Shown: positions 31,290-47,976, counted from the stretch's first letter. The stretch: 64,000 nt of DNA from Streptococcus downei MFe28 (GCF_900459175.1 NZ_UHFA01000002.1:372001-436000); one strand, 5' to 3'. Notes: generated by a model not told the origin, from the sequence alone. Numbers and translations are program-made.

Positions 31290-34200
31290 GACACTTTTAC
31301 ATCTTTTTAATCAAAATAAACACCTGCAAGAATGGCAGGATAAGACGACTTTGCTGGGGCGGCAATTGGTCATGGGTCTCAGTGGAGCCAGCAAGAGCTT
31401 GGCTATTGCTGGAAACTTTTTGGCTAATCAAGGTAAGCTAGTTATTCTGACAGCAAGTCAAAATGAGGCTGAAAACCTAGCCGGTGACTTAGTTGGACTC
31501 TTGGGTGATGACCAAGTCTATCAATTCTTTGCGGATGATATTGTCGGGGCAGAGTTCATCGTTGCTTCTCAAGAAAAATCCCTCTCTCGAGTAGAGAGTC
31601 TCAATTTTCTGCTGGATGAGACCAAGTCTGGGGTATTGGTGACCAGTCTCTTGGGGGCTAGGGTTCTCCTGCCCAATCCTAAGGACTATGCCAGCTTTGT
31701 ATTGTCCTTTACAGTTAGTCAGGATTATGATTTGACCAGTCTGGCTAAGACCTTGACTAGTCTTGGTTATAAGAAGGTTTCTCAGGTTCTCTCTCCAGGG
31801 GAATTTAGTCAGCGAGGGGATATTCTTGATATTTACGATGGTAGGACAGACCAAGCCTACCGTTTGGAATTCTTTGGGGATGAGCTTGACGGTTTGCGGA
31901 TTTTTGACCCTGAGAGTCAAAAGTCGCTGGAAAACTTAGACAGCTTCACACTCAGTCCGGTTGACGAGGCGGTCTTGACACAAGAGAATCGTCGAAAAGC
32001 TTTAGCTGAATTGGAGCTGGAGTTGGAGCGTGCCCAGAATGCCCAACTTAAGGACTATCTGGAGGGGCTCTATACGACTCTGGCAGATGGCCACCGCCAC
32101 CAGGATTTTAAAAAGTTCCTGTCTTACTTTTATGACAAGAGCTACAGTCTCTTGGATTACCTTCCTCAAGGAACACCAGTTTTCTTTGATGATTTTCAAA
32201 AATTGACCGACCGCAATGCCAAGTTGAATTTGGAAATAGCCAACTACCTGACTGAAAATCTGCAGCAGGCCAAGGCGGTTTCCAATCAGGTCTATTTTGC
32301 GGATATTTTTCAGGATTTGCGAAATTATCAACCGGCCACTTTCTTTTCCAATTTCCACAAGGGATTGGGTAATATTCGCTTCCAGAAGGTCTATAATTTC
32401 ACCCAGTATGCTATGCAGGAATTTTTCAATCAACTTCCTCTCTTGGTAGATGAAGTCAACCGCTACCTCAAAACGGGTGCTACCGTCATCTTGCAAGCTG
32501 ACTCGCAGTCTAAGTTAGAAAAATTGCAAGAAGACCTGCGAGAGTACGCTTGCAACCTACCCATAGTCCCTAGTGATGGCATCGTTGAGGGGCAAGCTCA
32601 GTTAAGTCAAGCTAGTCTGACCAATGGCTTTTACTTTGCCGACCAGAAATTGGTTCTGATTACGGAAAAAGAAATTTTCCACAAGACCCCTAAAAGGCGG
32701 ATTCGTCGGCAAAACGTCAGCAATGCTGAGCGACTTAAGGACTACAATGAGTTGCAAAAGGGTGACTATGTGGTTCATAATGTCCATGGTATTGGGCGTT
32801 TTCTGGGGATTGAGACCATTGAAATTAAGGGCGTGCATCGGGACTATCTGACGGTTCAGTACCAGAATGGCGACACCATCTCCATCCCCGTTGAGCAGAT
32901 TGAATTGCTGTCCAAATACACGGCCAGTGATGGCAAAGAGCCAAAAATCAACAAGCTCAACGACGGTCGCTTCCAAAAGGCCAAGCAGAAGGTTTCCAAG
33001 CAGGTTGAAGATATTGCCGACGATCTCTTGAAACTCTATGCTGAACGCAGTCAGCTCAAGGGATTTGCCTTCTCAGCTGACGATGACGACCAAAGAGAAT
33101 TTGAGGAAGACTTTGCCTATGTTGAAACCGATGACCAGCTTCGTTCCATCAAGGAAGTCAAGGCTGATATGGAATCCGACAAGCCTATGGATCGGCTCTT
33201 GGTCGGCGATGTCGGCTTTGGCAAGACCGAGGTAGCCATGCGGGGGGCCTTCAAGGCGGTTAATGATAACAAGCAAGTTGCTGTCCTAGTGCCGACGACG
33301 GTTCTGGCCCAGCAACACTACAACAATTTCAAGGAACGCTTTGAAAACTATGCTGTCCAAGTTGGCATCCTCAGTCGTTTCCAAACTAAGAAGGAGCAAA
33401 CGGACACCCTGGCTGCTCTGAGCAAGGGGCAGATTGATATTATTATCGGGACCCACCGCCTGCTCTCTAAGGATGTGGAATTTCTGGATTTGGGGTTGAT
33501 TGTCATTGATGAGGAACAACGTTTCGGGGTGAAACACAAGGAAAAACTCAAGGAACTCAAGAAAAAATCTGATGTTTTGACCCTGACGGCCACGCCCATC
33601 CCCCGAACCTTACACATGTCCATGTTGGGAATTCGGGATTTATCGGTTATCGAAACCCCTCCGACCAATCGTTACCCTGTTCAGACCTATGTTTTGGAAA
33701 CCAATCCTGGCATGATTCGTGAAGCCATTATTCGGGAAATTGACCGCGGCGGTCAGGCTTTCTATGTTTACAATCGAGTGGAGACCATTGACCGCAAGGC
33801 TATGGAATTGCAGGAATTGGTTCCTGAAGCTAATATCGGTGTCGTCCACGGCCAAATGAGTGAAATCCAGCTAGAAAACACCCTCTTTGACTTTTTAGAT
33901 GGGGTCTATGATGTCTTAGTAGCGACGACCATCATTGAGACAGGAATTGATATGCCTAACGTCAACACCCTCTTTGTTGAAAATGCTGATCAAATGGGCC
34001 TTTCAACCCTCTATCAACTACGAGGACGGGTTGGCCGTAGCAACCGGATTGCCTATGCCTACCTCATGTATCAGCCTGATAAGGTTTTGAGTGAGGCCTC
34101 CGAGAAAAGACTGGATGCCATCAAGGGCTTTACCGAGCTGGGTTCTGGCTTCAAGATTGCCATGCGCGACCTTTCTATTCGCGGAGCTGGAAATATTCTA

Positions 34201-34791
34201 GGAGCTTCTCAGAGTGGCTTTATTGATTCAGTTGGTTTCGAGCTTTATTCTCAGATGTTGCAGGAAGCCATTCAGCATAAACAAGGGAAAAGTCAGGCTC
34301 GTCAGAAGGGCAATGCAGAAATCAATCTGGGAATTGATGCCTACATTCCTAGTGATTACATCAGCGATGAGCGACAAAAAATCGAAATCTACAAGCGGAT
34401 TCGGGAGATTTCCTCGCAGGAGGACTACGAAAATCTCCAGTCTGAACTAATTGACCGCTTTGGCGATTATCCAGACCAGTTGGCTTATCTCCTGGAGATT
34501 GGCCTGGTCAAGTCTTACCTAGATGCTGTCTTTGTTCAGGTCATTGAGAAAAAAGGATACGAAGTTCTTGTACGTTTTGAAAAGGTCAGTCAGAGCCTAT
34601 TTTTAACTCAGGATTATTTCGAAGCCCTGTCAGTAACCACTTTCAAGGCTCGAATTGGTGAAGAAGCTGGTAAAATTGAGCTAGTCTTTGACGTTCGACA
34701 AAAGAAAAATTATGAAATTTTAGAAGAACTGCAGAAGTTTGGTCAAAAATTTTTAGAAATTAAGAACCGAAAAGCTGGTGAAAAGGCTTAA
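31282..34791 (+). CDS. mfd: Transcription-repair coupling factor Mfd
   Basis: 1169 residues from the ATG at 31282 ([15 protein letters not shown]), which overlaps the pth stop. The UvrB-like N-terminal region (about 1-350), the RNA polymerase interaction domain (about 485-560, [14 protein letters not shown]) and the helicase core follow in order. The helicase has Walker [14 protein letters not shown] and box [10 protein letters not shown]. The C-terminal TRCF domain ends the protein. It displaces RNA polymerase stalled at lesions and recruits UvrA. Confidence 0.97.
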   Translation: MGKTLLHLFNQNKHLQEWQDKTTLLGRQLVMGLSGASKSLAIAGNFLANQGKLVILTASQNEAENLAGDLVGLLGDDQVYQFFADDIVGAEFIVASQEKSLSRVESLNFLLDETKSGVLVTSLLGARVLLPNPKDYASFVLSFTVSQDYDLTSLAKTLTSLGYKKVSQVLSPGEFSQRGDILDIYDGRTDQAYRLEFFGDELDGLRIFDPESQKSLENLDSFTLSPVDEAVLTQENRRKALAELELELERAQNAQLKDYLEGLYTTLADGHRHQDFKKFLSYFYDKSYSLLDYLPQGTPVFFDDFQKLTDRNAKLNLEIANYLTENLQQAKAVSNQVYFADIFQDLRNYQPATFFSNFHKGLGNIRFQKVYNFTQYAMQEFFNQLPLLVDEVNRYLKTGATVILQADSQSKLEKLQEDLREYACNLPIVPSDGIVEGQAQLSQASLTNGFYFADQKLVLITEKEIFHKTPKRRIRRQNVSNAERLKDYNELQKGDYVVHNVHGIGRFLGIETIEIKGVHRDYLTVQYQNGDTISIPVEQIELLSKYTASDGKEPKINKLNDGRFQKAKQKVSKQVEDIADDLLKLYAERSQLKGFAFSADDDDQREFEEDFAYVETDDQLRSIKEVKADMESDKPMDRLLVGDVGFGKTEVAMRGAFKAVNDNKQVAVLVPTTVLAQQHYNNFKERFENYAVQVGILSRFQTKKEQTDTLAALSKGQIDIIIGTHRLLSKDVEFLDLGLIVIDEEQRFGVKHKEKLKELKKKSDVLTLTATPIPRTLHMSMLGIRDLSVIETPPTNRYPVQTYVLETNPGMIREAIIREIDRGGQAFYVYNRVETIDRKAMELQELVPEANIGVVHGQMSEIQLENTLFDFLDGVYDVLVATTIIETGIDMPNVNTLFVENADQMGLSTLYQLRGRVGRSNRIAYAYLMYQPDKVLSEASEKRLDAIKGFTELGSGFKIAMRDLSIRGAGNILGASQSGFIDSVGFELYSQMLQEAIQHKQGKSQARQKGNAEINLGIDAYIPSDYISDERQKIEIYKRIREISSQEDYENLQSELIDRFGDYPDQLAYLLEIGLVKSYLDAVFVQVIEKKGYEVLVRFEKVSQSLFLTQDYFEALSVTTFKARIGEEAGKIELVFDVRQKKNYEILEELQKFGQKFLEIKNRKAGEKA

Positions 34792-34873
34792 AGTCCTGCG
34801 TTTTTTAGAAATTCATGATAAAATAAGTAAAATTATGAGCACAAAAAATTCTCTCTTGAATTCTGGAGGAAGC

Positions 34874-35146
34874 ATGCGATTAGATAAATATTTAAAGGTC
34901 TCTCGAATTATCAAGCGTCGCCCAGTCGCCAAGGAAGTGGCTGATAAGGGACGCATCAAGATTAATGGCGTCCTGGGCAAGTCCTCAACAGACTTGAAAC
35001 TAAATGACCAAATTGAAATTCGTTTTGGCAATAAACTCTTGACCGTGCGTGTGTTAGAGATGAAAGACAGTACCAAGAAGGAAGATGCCCAAAAGATGTA
35101 TGAAATTCTTAGTGAAAAAAGGATAAAGGCAGATGAGCAAGAGTGA
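34874..35146 (+). CDS. rqcP: S4-domain ribosome quality-control protein RqcP
   Basis: 90 residues, start [20 protein letters not shown] after GGAGGAAGC. The S4 RNA-binding domain spans most of the protein. RqcP (YlmH/Hsp15-type) stabilises peptidyl-tRNA on obstructed 50S subunits during alanine tailing by RqcH. It overlaps divIC by 14 bp. Part of the mfd-rqcP-divIC-tilS-hpt-ftsH cluster. Confidence 0.92.
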   Translation: MRLDKYLKVSRIIKRRPVAKEVADKGRIKINGVLGKSSTDLKLNDQIEIRFGNKLLTVRVLEMKDSTKKEDAQKMYEILSEKRIKADEQE

Positions 35147-35507
35147 CAAGGTTGTCCAGTTAAATAACGACTATATTAAGGAAACCAATTTAACCAAGCG
35201 ATACGAAGAAGAGGAAGCCCGTAAGCGTCATCGTTTTATGGGCTGGACCTTAATCTTCGTCATCCTCCTTTTTATCCTGCCGACCTACAACTTAGTCTCT
35301 AGTTACCGAGATTTGCAAAGTAAAAAGGCAGAAATTGTCAAACTAAAGGCCAATTATAAGGAGACCAAGTCGCAGACCAGCAAGGAAGAGCAACTAGCTA
35401 AACAGCTCAAGGATGACGAATTTGTTGAAAAGTATGCAAGGGCCAAGTATCATTATTCCAACTCAGGTGAAGTGACCTTCATCATTCCTGAGCTGGTTCC
35501 CCAATAA
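35133..35507 (+). CDS. divIC: Septum formation initiator protein DivIC (FtsB-like)
   Basis: 124 residues. A charged cytoplasmic N-terminus, one membrane helix ([19 protein letters not shown], about 36-54) and an extracytoplasmic coiled coil (about 55-100) match the DivIC/FtsB layout. It joins the FtsL-DivIB division complex. The ORF overlaps rqcP and is followed after 2 bp by a small conserved ORF. Confidence 0.93.
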   Translation: MSKSDKVVQLNNDYIKETNLTKRYEEEEARKRHRFMGWTLIFVILLFILPTYNLVSSYRDLQSKKAEIVKLKANYKETKSQTSKEEQLAKQLKDDEFVEKYARAKYHYSNSGEVTFIIPELVPQ

Positions 35508-35509
35508 TT

Positions 35510-35623
35510 ATGGAAAATTTGATTGAGACAATTGAAAAATTTTTAGCCTACTCCGATGAAAAACTGGAGGAGCTCCATCAGAAAAATCAATCCTTAAAAG
35601 AGGAGGAGACTCATGAGGATTAA
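35510..35623 (+). CDS. Small conserved acidic protein between divIC and the serine hydrolase
   Basis: 37 residues, opening MENLIETIEKFLAYSDEKL and rich in Glu and Lys, predicted helical. A small ORF of this type occurs at the same place in other streptococcal genomes, from memory. It begins 2 bp after divIC and its last 11 bases overlap the start of the next gene (AGGAGGAGACTCATG lies within it). Function is unknown. Confidence 0.7.
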   Translation: MENLIETIEKFLAYSDEKLEELHQKNQSLKEEETHED

Positions 35624-36911
35624 ATCAGGCAACGAGACGGTAAAACTCTTTGCCTTTTTGGTTTTACTGCAAATTTTTCTAATTGCCTTTCCCATGGCCA
35701 AGGCCAGTCGGACTAAAAATGAGACCTTGACCCAAAATTTTTCCTACATGTATTTTGCTAAGCTTCCTAAAAATCCCAATGTTTACAAGTCTGTCACGAC
35801 CTATTCAGATGCGGAGCTTTCTAAAAAGGCCAGTCAACTTCAACCCAATTCTAAAATTGGCCTCAAAAAAATTCTCACGAACAAAAAAGGCACACCAGTT
35901 TTCCAGTTGGGAAATGGAACCTATGCCAAGGCCAGTTTTCAAGACTTTTATGACGATAAGGTTTTGACAAAAGAAGCCCTTGAAAAACCAAGAAAATATT
36001 GGACTTCTGATAGAGTTGTCGTCTATCAAGATCCTTATGTCTCTGGGGCAAGTCCTAAAAAGTCAAGCTTAGCTATTTATAGTAAAATTCAGATTAGCCA
36101 GCAAGCAGAAACCCATCACGGCCGTTATTTTTATGTCAAAGGTCAAGGTTGGTTGGATGAGAAAACCCTGACCCTAAAGGATGTCCGTATTGAGAAGGTT
36201 GAGGAAGTCCTCAAAAAGAAATATGCTGATAGCAGTAAATACAGCATTTATGTGAAGCAATTAGACAGTGGCAAGGTGGCCCAAATCAATGCGGATAAGC
36301 CTATGTATTCCGCTAGTGTCAGCAAGTTGCCCCTGCTTTACTATGTTCAGGACCAATTGAATAAGGGCAAGATAAAGGCTTCCCAAAGCCTAACCTATAG
36401 TTCAGCTGTCAATAGTTTTAAGGATGCCTATAAGACAGAAGGTAGCGGAACACTTAGTAAGACAGCTGACAATAAACCCTACACTATCAGCGATTTAGAG
36501 CGTCATGTAACCCAGTATTCTGATAATGTGGCGACTAATATCCTGGGTTACTATGTGGCCCACCAGTATGATAAGGATTTCCAAAAGACCATAAAGTCGG
36601 CAATTGGAGAAAAGTGGGATATGAAGGAACGCAAGGTTTCTGCTAAGACCGCTGGAAAAATGATGGAAGCCATCTACAAACAAAATGGGGACATTACCAA
36701 CTACCTAGCATCAACGGATTATGATAATCAAAGAATTTCCAAAAATATCTCCGTCAAGGTAGCTCATAAGATAGGTGATGCCTACGACTACCGTCATGAT
36801 GTGGCTATTGTCTATGGAGATACCCCCTTTATCCTTTCCATTTTTACAGAAAATGCCAGCTATGATGACATCACAGCCGTCGCTGATGATGTTTATAGGA
36901 TATTAAGATGA
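35613..36911 (+). CDS. Serine hydrolase, class A beta-lactamase-like, secreted
   Basis: 432 residues. An N-terminal hydrophobic segment (about 11-29) acts as signal or anchor. The C-terminal half is beta-lactamase/transpeptidase-like, with SxxK motif SVSK in YSASVSKLPLLYY (about 230-240), an SDN-type motif (YSDNVATN) and a late KIGDAYDYRHDVAIVYG segment in the KTG position. It lies between divIC and tilS, as in other streptococci. It may act in wall metabolism; beta-lactam hydrolysis should not be assumed. Confidence 0.87.
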   Translation: MRIKSGNETVKLFAFLVLLQIFLIAFPMAKASRTKNETLTQNFSYMYFAKLPKNPNVYKSVTTYSDAELSKKASQLQPNSKIGLKKILTNKKGTPVFQLGNGTYAKASFQDFYDDKVLTKEALEKPRKYWTSDRVVVYQDPYVSGASPKKSSLAIYSKIQISQQAETHHGRYFYVKGQGWLDEKTLTLKDVRIEKVEEVLKKKYADSSKYSIYVKQLDSGKVAQINADKPMYSASVSKLPLLYYVQDQLNKGKIKASQSLTYSSAVNSFKDAYKTEGSGTLSKTADNKPYTISDLERHVTQYSDNVATNILGYYVAHQYDKDFQKTIKSAIGEKWDMKERKVSAKTAGKMMEAIYKQNGDITNYLASTDYDNQRISKNISVKVAHKIGDAYDYRHDVAIVYGDTPFILSIFTENASYDDITAVADDVYRILR

Positions 36912-38176
36912 CGATGCAGAAAATTCTAGAGGACATTCAAAAAAAAGCTTATTTTGCTAAGCACGACAAGGTTTTAGTAGCCGTTTCTGCTGGAGTAGAT
37001 TCCATGAATTTACTCCTTTTCTTGCAGGCACATCAAGAGGACCTAGCTATAGAAATTGGTCTAGCTCATGTCAACCACAAGCAACGTCAGCAGTCAGACC
37101 TTGAAGAAACTTATCTGCGAGACTGGGCCGAGGACCATGGTCTCCCCTTTTATTTAGCTCATTTCACAGGTAACTTCTCTGAAAAGAGTGCTAGAGACTT
37201 TCGCTATAATTTTTTCAAGAAAGTTATGGAGAAGGAGGGCTATACAACCTTAGTCACAGCCCATCATGCCGATGACCAGACTGAGACCATCTTTATGCGT
37301 ATCTTACGTGGCAGTCGGCTTAGGCATCTAGCTGGAATTAAGGCGGTCCAAGAATTTGGTCCAGGTCAAATCATTCGTCCTTTTCTAAACATCAGAAAAG
37401 AAGAACTCCCAGAGGTTTTCCACTTTGAGGATGCCAGCAATCAAAGTGATGCCTACCTGCGCAATCGCATTCGTCACCACTATCTACCAGAATTGGCCAA
37501 GGAAAATCCTAAAATTTCAACAGCCATAAGAGAATTGGGGACAGAAGTCCAAACTCTCTTTGCTGCTCTAGCAGATTTGACGGCTAATTTAGATGGGACA
37601 GATCTTCAAGTCTTCCACAAACAAAGTCCGGCCGTCCAAGTTTATTTGCTCCAAGATTATTTGGAAGCCTATCCAGATTTATCGCTAAGTCGGGCTCAAT
37701 TTGATAGTCTATTGGAAAGTATTCGAAAGGCCAAATCAGGAGATAGTTACCTGAAATCAGGTTATTATTTGCATATTGATAATGAGCGATTTTGGCTGAA
37801 TAAAATCAGTCCTCAGACGGATAGTCCTGTTCCCACTCAAGTGTTAGAATATGGCAATATCGTCAGTATTGGTCAAAGGAGCTTTGAATTCGGTCAGACA
37901 GGTAGCTTAAGCTTGACCAGTCTTGATCCCATCCTCCTTCGTTCTAGAAAGGCTGGTGATGCCATTGATTTTGGAACTTTTCACAAGAAAGTTCGCCGTC
38001 TTTTTATCGACCAAAAAATTCCAGCGCAGGAAAGAGCTCAAGCCATTATTGCTGAGCAAAATGGTCAGATAATTTTTGTCCTAGCAGGGGAACACTTATA
38101 TTTGAGAAAAGCCCCTCAGTGTGTTACAATTAAAGCTAAATTGTGTATAAAAACTAGAAAAAATGGTGATTTATGA
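36908..38176 (+). CDS. tilS: tRNA(Ile)-lysidine synthase
   Basis: 422 residues. The PP-loop is SAGVDSM (about 28-34) and the HHADDQTET segment is the second nucleotide site. It attaches lysine to C34 of the tRNA with anticodon CAT that reads AUA, so one of the CAT tRNAs in the block at 49 kb is its substrate. It overlaps the preceding and following genes by 4 bp. Confidence 0.96.
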   Translation: MTMQKILEDIQKKAYFAKHDKVLVAVSAGVDSMNLLLFLQAHQEDLAIEIGLAHVNHKQRQQSDLEETYLRDWAEDHGLPFYLAHFTGNFSEKSARDFRYNFFKKVMEKEGYTTLVTAHHADDQTETIFMRILRGSRLRHLAGIKAVQEFGPGQIIRPFLNIRKEELPEVFHFEDASNQSDAYLRNRIRHHYLPELAKENPKISTAIRELGTEVQTLFAALADLTANLDGTDLQVFHKQSPAVQVYLLQDYLEAYPDLSLSRAQFDSLLESIRKAKSGDSYLKSGYYLHIDNERFWLNKISPQTDSPVPTQVLEYGNIVSIGQRSFEFGQTGSLSLTSLDPILLRSRKAGDAIDFGTFHKKVRRLFIDQKIPAQERAQAIIAEQNGQIIFVLAGEHLYLRKAPQCVTIKAKLCIKTRKNGDL

Positions 38177-38724
38177 GCCTGGATAATGATATTGAAAAAG
38201 TTCTTTACTCTGCTGAGGAGATAGTGACAAAGACCCAAGAACTTGGCCAAGAGTTGACTAAGGACTATGAGGGAAAAAATCCCCTTTTGGTTGGCGTTCT
38301 GAAGGGTGCTGTCCCTTTTATGGCAGAGTTGATTAAGCATATTGATACCCATATCGAAATCGACTTTATGGTCGTTTCTTCTTATCAGGGTGGTACACAG
38401 AGCAGTGGCGAAGTTAAAATTCTGAAAGATGTTGATACCAATATTGAGGGGCGCGATGTCATCTTCGTTGAGGATATTATTGATACTGGTCGTACCCTCT
38501 TGTATTTGCGCGATATGTTTAAGTATCGTCAGGCCAAGTCTGTCAAGATTGCAACGCTTTTTAATAAGCCGGAAGGTCGGGTTGTTGATATCGATGCTGA
38601 CTACGTTTGCTATGACGTTCCCAATGAATTTGTCGTAGGCTTCGGTCTAGATTATGCTGAAAAATATCGCAATCTTCCTTACGTCGGTGTGCTCAAAGAA
38701 GAAATTTATAAAACAAGCAATTAG
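38173..38724 (+). CDS. hpt: Hypoxanthine-guanine phosphoribosyltransferase
   Basis: 183 residues with the PRPP-binding motif [14 protein letters not shown] (about 96-109). It salvages hypoxanthine and guanine to IMP and GMP, complementing guaB elsewhere in the window. The ATG overlaps the tilS stop. The tilS-hpt-ftsH order is standard in Firmicutes. Confidence 0.97.
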   Translation: MSLDNDIEKVLYSAEEIVTKTQELGQELTKDYEGKNPLLVGVLKGAVPFMAELIKHIDTHIEIDFMVVSSYQGGTQSSGEVKILKDVDTNIEGRDVIFVEDIIDTGRTLLYLRDMFKYRQAKSVKIATLFNKPEGRVVDIDADYVCYDVPNEFVVGFGLDYAEKYRNLPYVGVLKEEIYKTSN

Positions 38725-38742
38725 AAAGATATTTGTTAGTCC

Positions 38743-40743
38743 ATGAATAATAAAAATAGAAATGGTCTCGTCAAAAATGGCTATATCTATCTCGTACTAA
38801 TCGTTGTTGCCGTAACAGCGGCTAACTTCTGGTTGCGGGGAGATTCTGGCCAGACGCACGAAGTTGGTTATTCAACTTTAGTTAAAGAAATTAAGGCTGG
38901 AGATGTTAAGTCTGTCACCTATCAACCAAGTGGTAGTGTGGTTAAGGTGACGGGAGACTACGCCAAGGCTAAAAAGACAGCTTCCAATAATTCCAGCTTT
39001 AATCTCCTGAATTCAACAAGTACAGAAAAAGTTACCAAGTTTACGTCGGTTATTCTGCCTAGTGACTCTTCAATGGATCAGTTGCAAAAGGCCGCCGATG
39101 ATTCTGGAACGAAGATAAAGGTTATTCCTGAGAGCTCTAGTGGGACAATTTTGTCCTATGTCTTTAGCCTTTTTGTCCCCTTAGTCATTATGGGGCTACT
39201 CTTCTACTTTATGATGAGCCAAGGTGGTGGCGGTGGTGCCCGCGGTGCCATGAGCTTTGGTCGCAACAAGGCCAAGGCAGCCAGCAAGGATGACATCAAG
39301 GTTCGCTTCTCAGATGTTGCCGGTGCAGAAGAAGAAAAGCAAGAACTGGTTGAAGTTGTTGACTTCCTGAAAAATCCTAAAAAGTATCGGGCCTTGGGTG
39401 CCCGTATTCCGACAGGTGTTCTCCTTGAAGGCCCTCCCGGAACAGGTAAAACCCTTTTAGCCAAGGCTGTTGCTGGTGAAGCCGGCGTTCCCTTCTTTAG
39501 CATCTCAGGTTCTGACTTCGTAGAAATGTTTGTGGGTGTTGGTGCTAGTCGGGTTCGCTCCCTCTTTGAAGATGCCAAAAAAGCAGAACGTGCTTTGATT
39601 TTCATTGACGAAATCGATGCCGTTGGTCGTCGTCGTGGTGCCGGAATGGGTGGCGGAAATGATGAACGTGAACAAACTCTCAACCAACTCTTAGTTGAAA
39701 TGGATGGTTTTGAAGGTAATGAAAGCATCATCGTTATTGCAGCAACCAACCGGAGTGATGTTCTTGACCCAGCCCTCCTTCGTCCAGGTCGTTTCGACCG
39801 TAAGGTTCTTGTTGGTCGGCCAGATGTCAAGGGACGTGAAGCTATCCTTAAAGTTCACTCCAAGAATAAGCCACTTAAGGACGATGTTGATCTTAAGGTC
39901 ATTGCCCAACAAACTCCTGGTTTTGTCGGTGCCGACCTTGAAAATGTCTTGAATGAGGCAGCCCTAGTTGCCGCCCGTCGCAATAAGACCAAGATTGATG
40001 CTAGCGATATTGACGAAGCAGAAGACCGTGTCATCGCGGGTCCTTCTAAGAAGGATAAGAAAGTTTCGGAAAAGGAAAGGCAAATCGTGGCCTTCCACGA
40101 AGCTGGTCATACCATTGTTGGTTTGGTCCTCTCAAGTGCGCGTGATGTCCACAAGGTTACCATCGTCCCACGTGGTCGTGCCGGTGGTTACATGATTTCC
40201 CTTCCTAAGGAAGATCAGAACCTTCTGTCTAAGGATGAGCTGAAAGAACAATTAGCAGGTCTCATGGGTGGTCGTGTAGCTGAAGAAATTATCTTCAATG
40301 TTCAAACTTCAGGAGCTTCCAACGACTTTGAACAGGCAACAGCTCTGGCTCGAGCAATGGTAGCTGAGTATGGTATGAGTGACAAACTTGGCCCTGTTCA
40401 GTATGAAGGTAACCATGCCATGAACCCTGGTCAGATGCCTGGCGATAAGTCCTACTCAAGTCAAACAGCTGTCCTGATTGACGAAGAAGTGCGTCAACTC
40501 TTGAACGAAGCCCGTAACAAGGCTGCTGATGTGATTAATTCTAACCGTGAAACCCACAAATTGATTGCAGAAGCCCTACTCAAATATGAAACCTTGGATG
40601 CTGCTCAAATCAAGTCTATCTACGAAACAGGTAAGATGCCTGAGGAAGACTTGGAAGACTCAGAAAAAGAAAATCATGCCCTCTCTTACGATGAAGTAAA
40701 AGAAAAGATGTCTGAATCTGAAAACAGCTCCGATAATGCATAA
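38743..40743 (+). CDS. ftsH: ATP-dependent zinc metalloprotease FtsH
   Basis: 666 residues. Two membrane segments (about 12-30 and 135-157) flank a small outer domain. The AAA core has Walker A GPPGTGKT (230-237), Walker [13 protein letters not shown] and the SRH segment [21 protein letters not shown]. The protease motif is HEAGH. It degrades membrane and regulatory proteins at the cytoplasmic face. It is last in its operon and is followed by a strong terminator. Confidence 0.98.
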   Translation: MNNKNRNGLVKNGYIYLVLIVVAVTAANFWLRGDSGQTHEVGYSTLVKEIKAGDVKSVTYQPSGSVVKVTGDYAKAKKTASNNSSFNLLNSTSTEKVTKFTSVILPSDSSMDQLQKAADDSGTKIKVIPESSSGTILSYVFSLFVPLVIMGLLFYFMMSQGGGGGARGAMSFGRNKAKAASKDDIKVRFSDVAGAEEEKQELVEVVDFLKNPKKYRALGARIPTGVLLEGPPGTGKTLLAKAVAGEAGVPFFSISGSDFVEMFVGVGASRVRSLFEDAKKAERALIFIDEIDAVGRRRGAGMGGGNDEREQTLNQLLVEMDGFEGNESIIVIAATNRSDVLDPALLRPGRFDRKVLVGRPDVKGREAILKVHSKNKPLKDDVDLKVIAQQTPGFVGADLENVLNEAALVAARRNKTKIDASDIDEAEDRVIAGPSKKDKKVSEKERQIVAFHEAGHTIVGLVLSSARDVHKVTIVPRGRAGGYMISLPKEDQNLLSKDELKEQLAGLMGGRVAEEIIFNVQTSGASNDFEQATALARAMVAEYGMSDKLGPVQYEGNHAMNPGQMPGDKSYSSQTAVLIDEEVRQLLNEARNKAADVINSNRETHKLIAEALLKYETLDAAQIKSIYETGKMPEEDLEDSEKENHALSYDEVKEKMSESENSSDNA

Positions 40744-40771
40744 GAAAAAGGGAGTTCATCCCTTTTTTCTT
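40742..40771 (+). terminator. ftsH terminator
   Basis: AAGAAAAAGGGA pairs with TCCCTTTTTTCTT around a short loop; the left arm overlaps the stop codon. Confidence 0.85.
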
Positions 40772-40880
40772 ATGGCTTCAAATCAGCTTTCTGAAAAAAC
40801 TCTAGAAAGCATTAGTTGATGGTCATACTTCTTTCTCCGACTAGATAGCGAATAAGAGGAAATTGCTATAATTTTCTTCT

Positions 40881-40985
40881 TACACTCTTCGAAAATCAAA
40901 ATTTTCCGTTGTTAACTCACCTTGCCGTACTTCAGTACTGTCTTCGGTTCGTTGCCTCGGCTAATTTCGATTTTCATTGAGTATT
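40881..40985. repeat. RUP-like interspersed repeat, copy 2
   Basis: Runs from ACTCTTCGAAAATCAAAATT to TTTTCATTGAGTAT, with the internal TTGCCGTACTTCAGTAC block. About 103 bp, closest in form to the 13.4-kb copy. It lies in the 393-bp gap between ftsH and the permease, which is otherwise non-coding. Confidence 0.75.
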
Positions 40986-41136
40986 ACCAGCCGGGAATTT
41001 TTCCCCACTTAGCTTTTTAAGGTGGAAATCCATGTCATTTCATTTGTATATTTATTCTTTAATTTAGAGTTCGAAAGTATTTACAATCAATTACCCCTAT
41101 GATAAACTTGAAAATATAAAAATCAAGGAGAGATAA

Positions 41137-42534
41137 GTGAATATTTTTCGAAAAAAAGATCCACGTCAGACTAAGACAGAAATGGCTCGCAACTTGCGAG
41201 CCATTGATTTAGTTTTTCTCGGCTTGGGATCCATGGTTGGAACTGGTATCTTCACGATTACTGGGACTGGTGCGGCAAAGTATGGTGGTCCAGGTTTGGT
41301 GATTTCCATTGTCATTGCTGCCATTGCCGTTGGCATTTCAGCCCTCTTTTACGCAGAATTTGCCTCACGCCTGCCGGCTAATGGTGGTGCCTATAGCTAT
41401 GTCTATGCCACCTTGGGAGAATTTCCAGCTTGGTTAGTTGGCTGGATGATTATTTTGGAATTTCTGACAGCTATTTCTAGTGTTGCCTCAGGCTGGGGAG
41501 CCTATTTAAAAGGTTTATTGGCAAATAGTTTTCATTTTACCTTGCCTACTGCCCTAAATGGAACCTTTAATCCTAGCAAGGGTAACTATATTGATCTCTT
41601 ACCTGTATTGGTTATGCTGGCTGTGACCGCTTTGGTCTTGATGAATTCAAAGTCCGTATTGCGTTTTAATAGCCTTCTAGTTATTCTGAAATTTTCAGCC
41701 CTAGCCCTATTTGTGATTGCTGGTCTCTTCTTTATCGATACTAACAATTGGTCTAACTTTATGCCTTTTGGATTTGGTCAATTGTATGGTGGAAAAACCG
41801 GAATCATGGCTGGTGCCTCGATTATGTTTTTCGCCTTTCTGGGCTTTGAGTCCCTATCAATGGCTGTTGATGAAACCAAGGAACCCCATAAGACTGTTCC
41901 TAGAGGAATCAGTTTATCATTGATTATGGTGACAATTGTTTACATCTTAGTTACCCTTGTTTTAACAGGCATTGTTCATTATTCGAAGTTGGGTGTAGAT
42001 GATGCTGTGGCATTTACCCTGCGTCATGTGGGTCTAAATTGGGCTGCCAATTATGTTTCGACAGTAGCCATCCTAACCTTGATAACGGTTTGTATTTCGA
42101 TGACCTACGCCCTGTCACGAACCGTCTACAGTATCAGTCGTGATGGCCTTTTACCAAAATCAATGAGTCATATTTCGGAAAAATCCAAGATTCCAGACTA
42201 TGCAACCTTGGTTGTTGGGATATTTGCGATTATTTTTACAGGAATTATCCCCTTGGCAACTTTGGCTGAATTCGTTAATATCTGTACCTTGGCTTATTTG
42301 ATTGTCCTTGCCCTAGCGCTGATTAAACTACGACGGGATAAAGGAAAACCCGAAAAGGATCAGTTTAAAACCCCTTTGGTTCCAGTTCTACCGGTTACTT
42401 CAATTATTATCTGTCTTTCCCTAATGAGCCAATTTATGACCATTACTTGGATTGCCTTTGGAGTAGCGCTTGCTATCGGTATCCTAATCTATATCCTTTA
42501 TGGCTATAAAAATTCAACGATTGACAGCAAGTAG
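41137..42534 (+). CDS. APC-superfamily cationic amino acid permease
   Basis: 465 residues with about twelve membrane helices. The first helix carries GLGSMVGTGIF, the substrate-binding turn of APC transporters, and the long QTKTEMARNLRAIDLVFLG leader is typical of CAT-type permeases. It imports an amino acid, probably cationic, by exchange or proton symport. The start is GTG behind AAGGAG. Single gene upstream of the rRNA operon. Confidence 0.88.
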   Translation: MNIFRKKDPRQTKTEMARNLRAIDLVFLGLGSMVGTGIFTITGTGAAKYGGPGLVISIVIAAIAVGISALFYAEFASRLPANGGAYSYVYATLGEFPAWLVGWMIILEFLTAISSVASGWGAYLKGLLANSFHFTLPTALNGTFNPSKGNYIDLLPVLVMLAVTALVLMNSKSVLRFNSLLVILKFSALALFVIAGLFFIDTNNWSNFMPFGFGQLYGGKTGIMAGASIMFFAFLGFESLSMAVDETKEPHKTVPRGISLSLIMVTIVYILVTLVLTGIVHYSKLGVDDAVAFTLRHVGLNWAANYVSTVAILTLITVCISMTYALSRTVYSISRDGLLPKSMSHISEKSKIPDYATLVVGIFAIIFTGIIPLATLAEFVNICTLAYLIVLALALIKLRRDKGKPEKDQFKTPLVPVLPVTSIIICLSLMSQFMTITWIAFGVALAIGILIYILYGYKNSTIDSK

Positions 42535-42563
42535 CGAGGCACTGAAAGTTTAATTTTTAAATC

Positions 42564-42626
42564 AAAAAGACGAACGAAATTGCTATTTCTGACCTTCGGA
42601 ATTCAGTTTTGTTCGTCCTTTTTTTG
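42564..42626 (+). terminator. Permease terminator
   Basis: AAAAAGACGAAC pairs with GTTCGTCCTTTTT over a 35-base loop that has its own partial pairing; seven T follow. Confidence 0.7.
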
Positions 42627-42729
42627 TTAGAAACAAGCTTTTTCCTTAGCCCGATAAAAAGATGCTAATATTAGTCTCCACTAAGATTTTCTCCAAGTTT
42701 CAAAAAATAAAAAAATCCCGACAAACCTA

Positions 42730-42758
42730 TTGACAAGGGTGAAGGTGTTTGCTAGAAT
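42730..42758 (+). promoter_or_regulatory. rRNA operon promoter
   Basis: TTGACA (42730-42735), 17 bp, then TAGAAT (42753-42758) preceded by TG (extended -10). It lies about 130 bp before the 16S gene and is the only strong promoter-like sequence in this gap. Confidence 0.85.
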
Positions 42759-42890
42759 AAAGAAGCTGTCCTCGAGAGGGGACGAAAGACCTTTGAGAAC
42801 TGAATAGCGAAGCAACCAAGACGTGCGGGTTAAGGAATTAACCTGTCAAGAAAAGCCATAAATCTGTCAGAGACGGATTGAGTAAAGATT

Positions 42891-44451
<1,561 letters not shown>

Positions 44452-44649
44452 ATAAACTAAGTAACAGAGGGCGCTAAAAAGCGACTTGATTTTAGGGACT
44501 GACCAAGAAATCCTGATTTCTTAGGGCAGTCATCTAAATCACAAGCTTTTAGCCCGAGTACAATTTAGCCAAAGTGGTTAATAGAAGTACCTGAAGCTTA
44601 GTACCGGAAGCACGTTTTGGGGACGCTATTTAGTTTTCAGAGGTTTTGT

Positions 44650-44722
44650 GGGGCCTTAGCTCAGCTGGGAGAGCGCCTGCTTTGCACGCAGGAGGTCAGC
44701 GGTTCGATCCCGCTAGGCTCCA
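44650..44722 (+). tRNA. tRNA-Ala (anticodon TGC)
   Basis: 73 nt with acceptor GGGGCCT/AGGCTCC and anticodon loop TTTGCAC. It sits in the 16S-23S spacer, the usual streptococcal position. Confidence 0.98.
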
Positions 44723-44988
44723 TTAGGATACGGAGGACGATTCGCTTTAGCGAAAACTTCTGTAGAAAAATAGGAAACTGACGCCAGTGTCCTTAAGGAC
44801 ACGAGGAAGTTTCTCTTTTTTCCTAAGAAGTTAGTCCGGAGTTCAACTATTCTCAAAGAGCAGTGACCCCTTATCCTAAGAGGCAACGAAGTTGCCAATT
44901 GTTCATTGAAAATTGAATATCTATCAAATAGTAACAAGAAAATAAACCGAAACGCTGTTATATTTTAAAGAGACCAAAGAGAAATAAG

Positions 44989-47889
<2,901 letters not shown>

Positions 47890-47976
47890 ATAAGTTACGA
47901 GAGGCACCAAATAAGAAAGCAACAGAAAATTAGGAAGGTGCCGACGTACAATTCATAAGTAAGGTTTCAAAAGTCA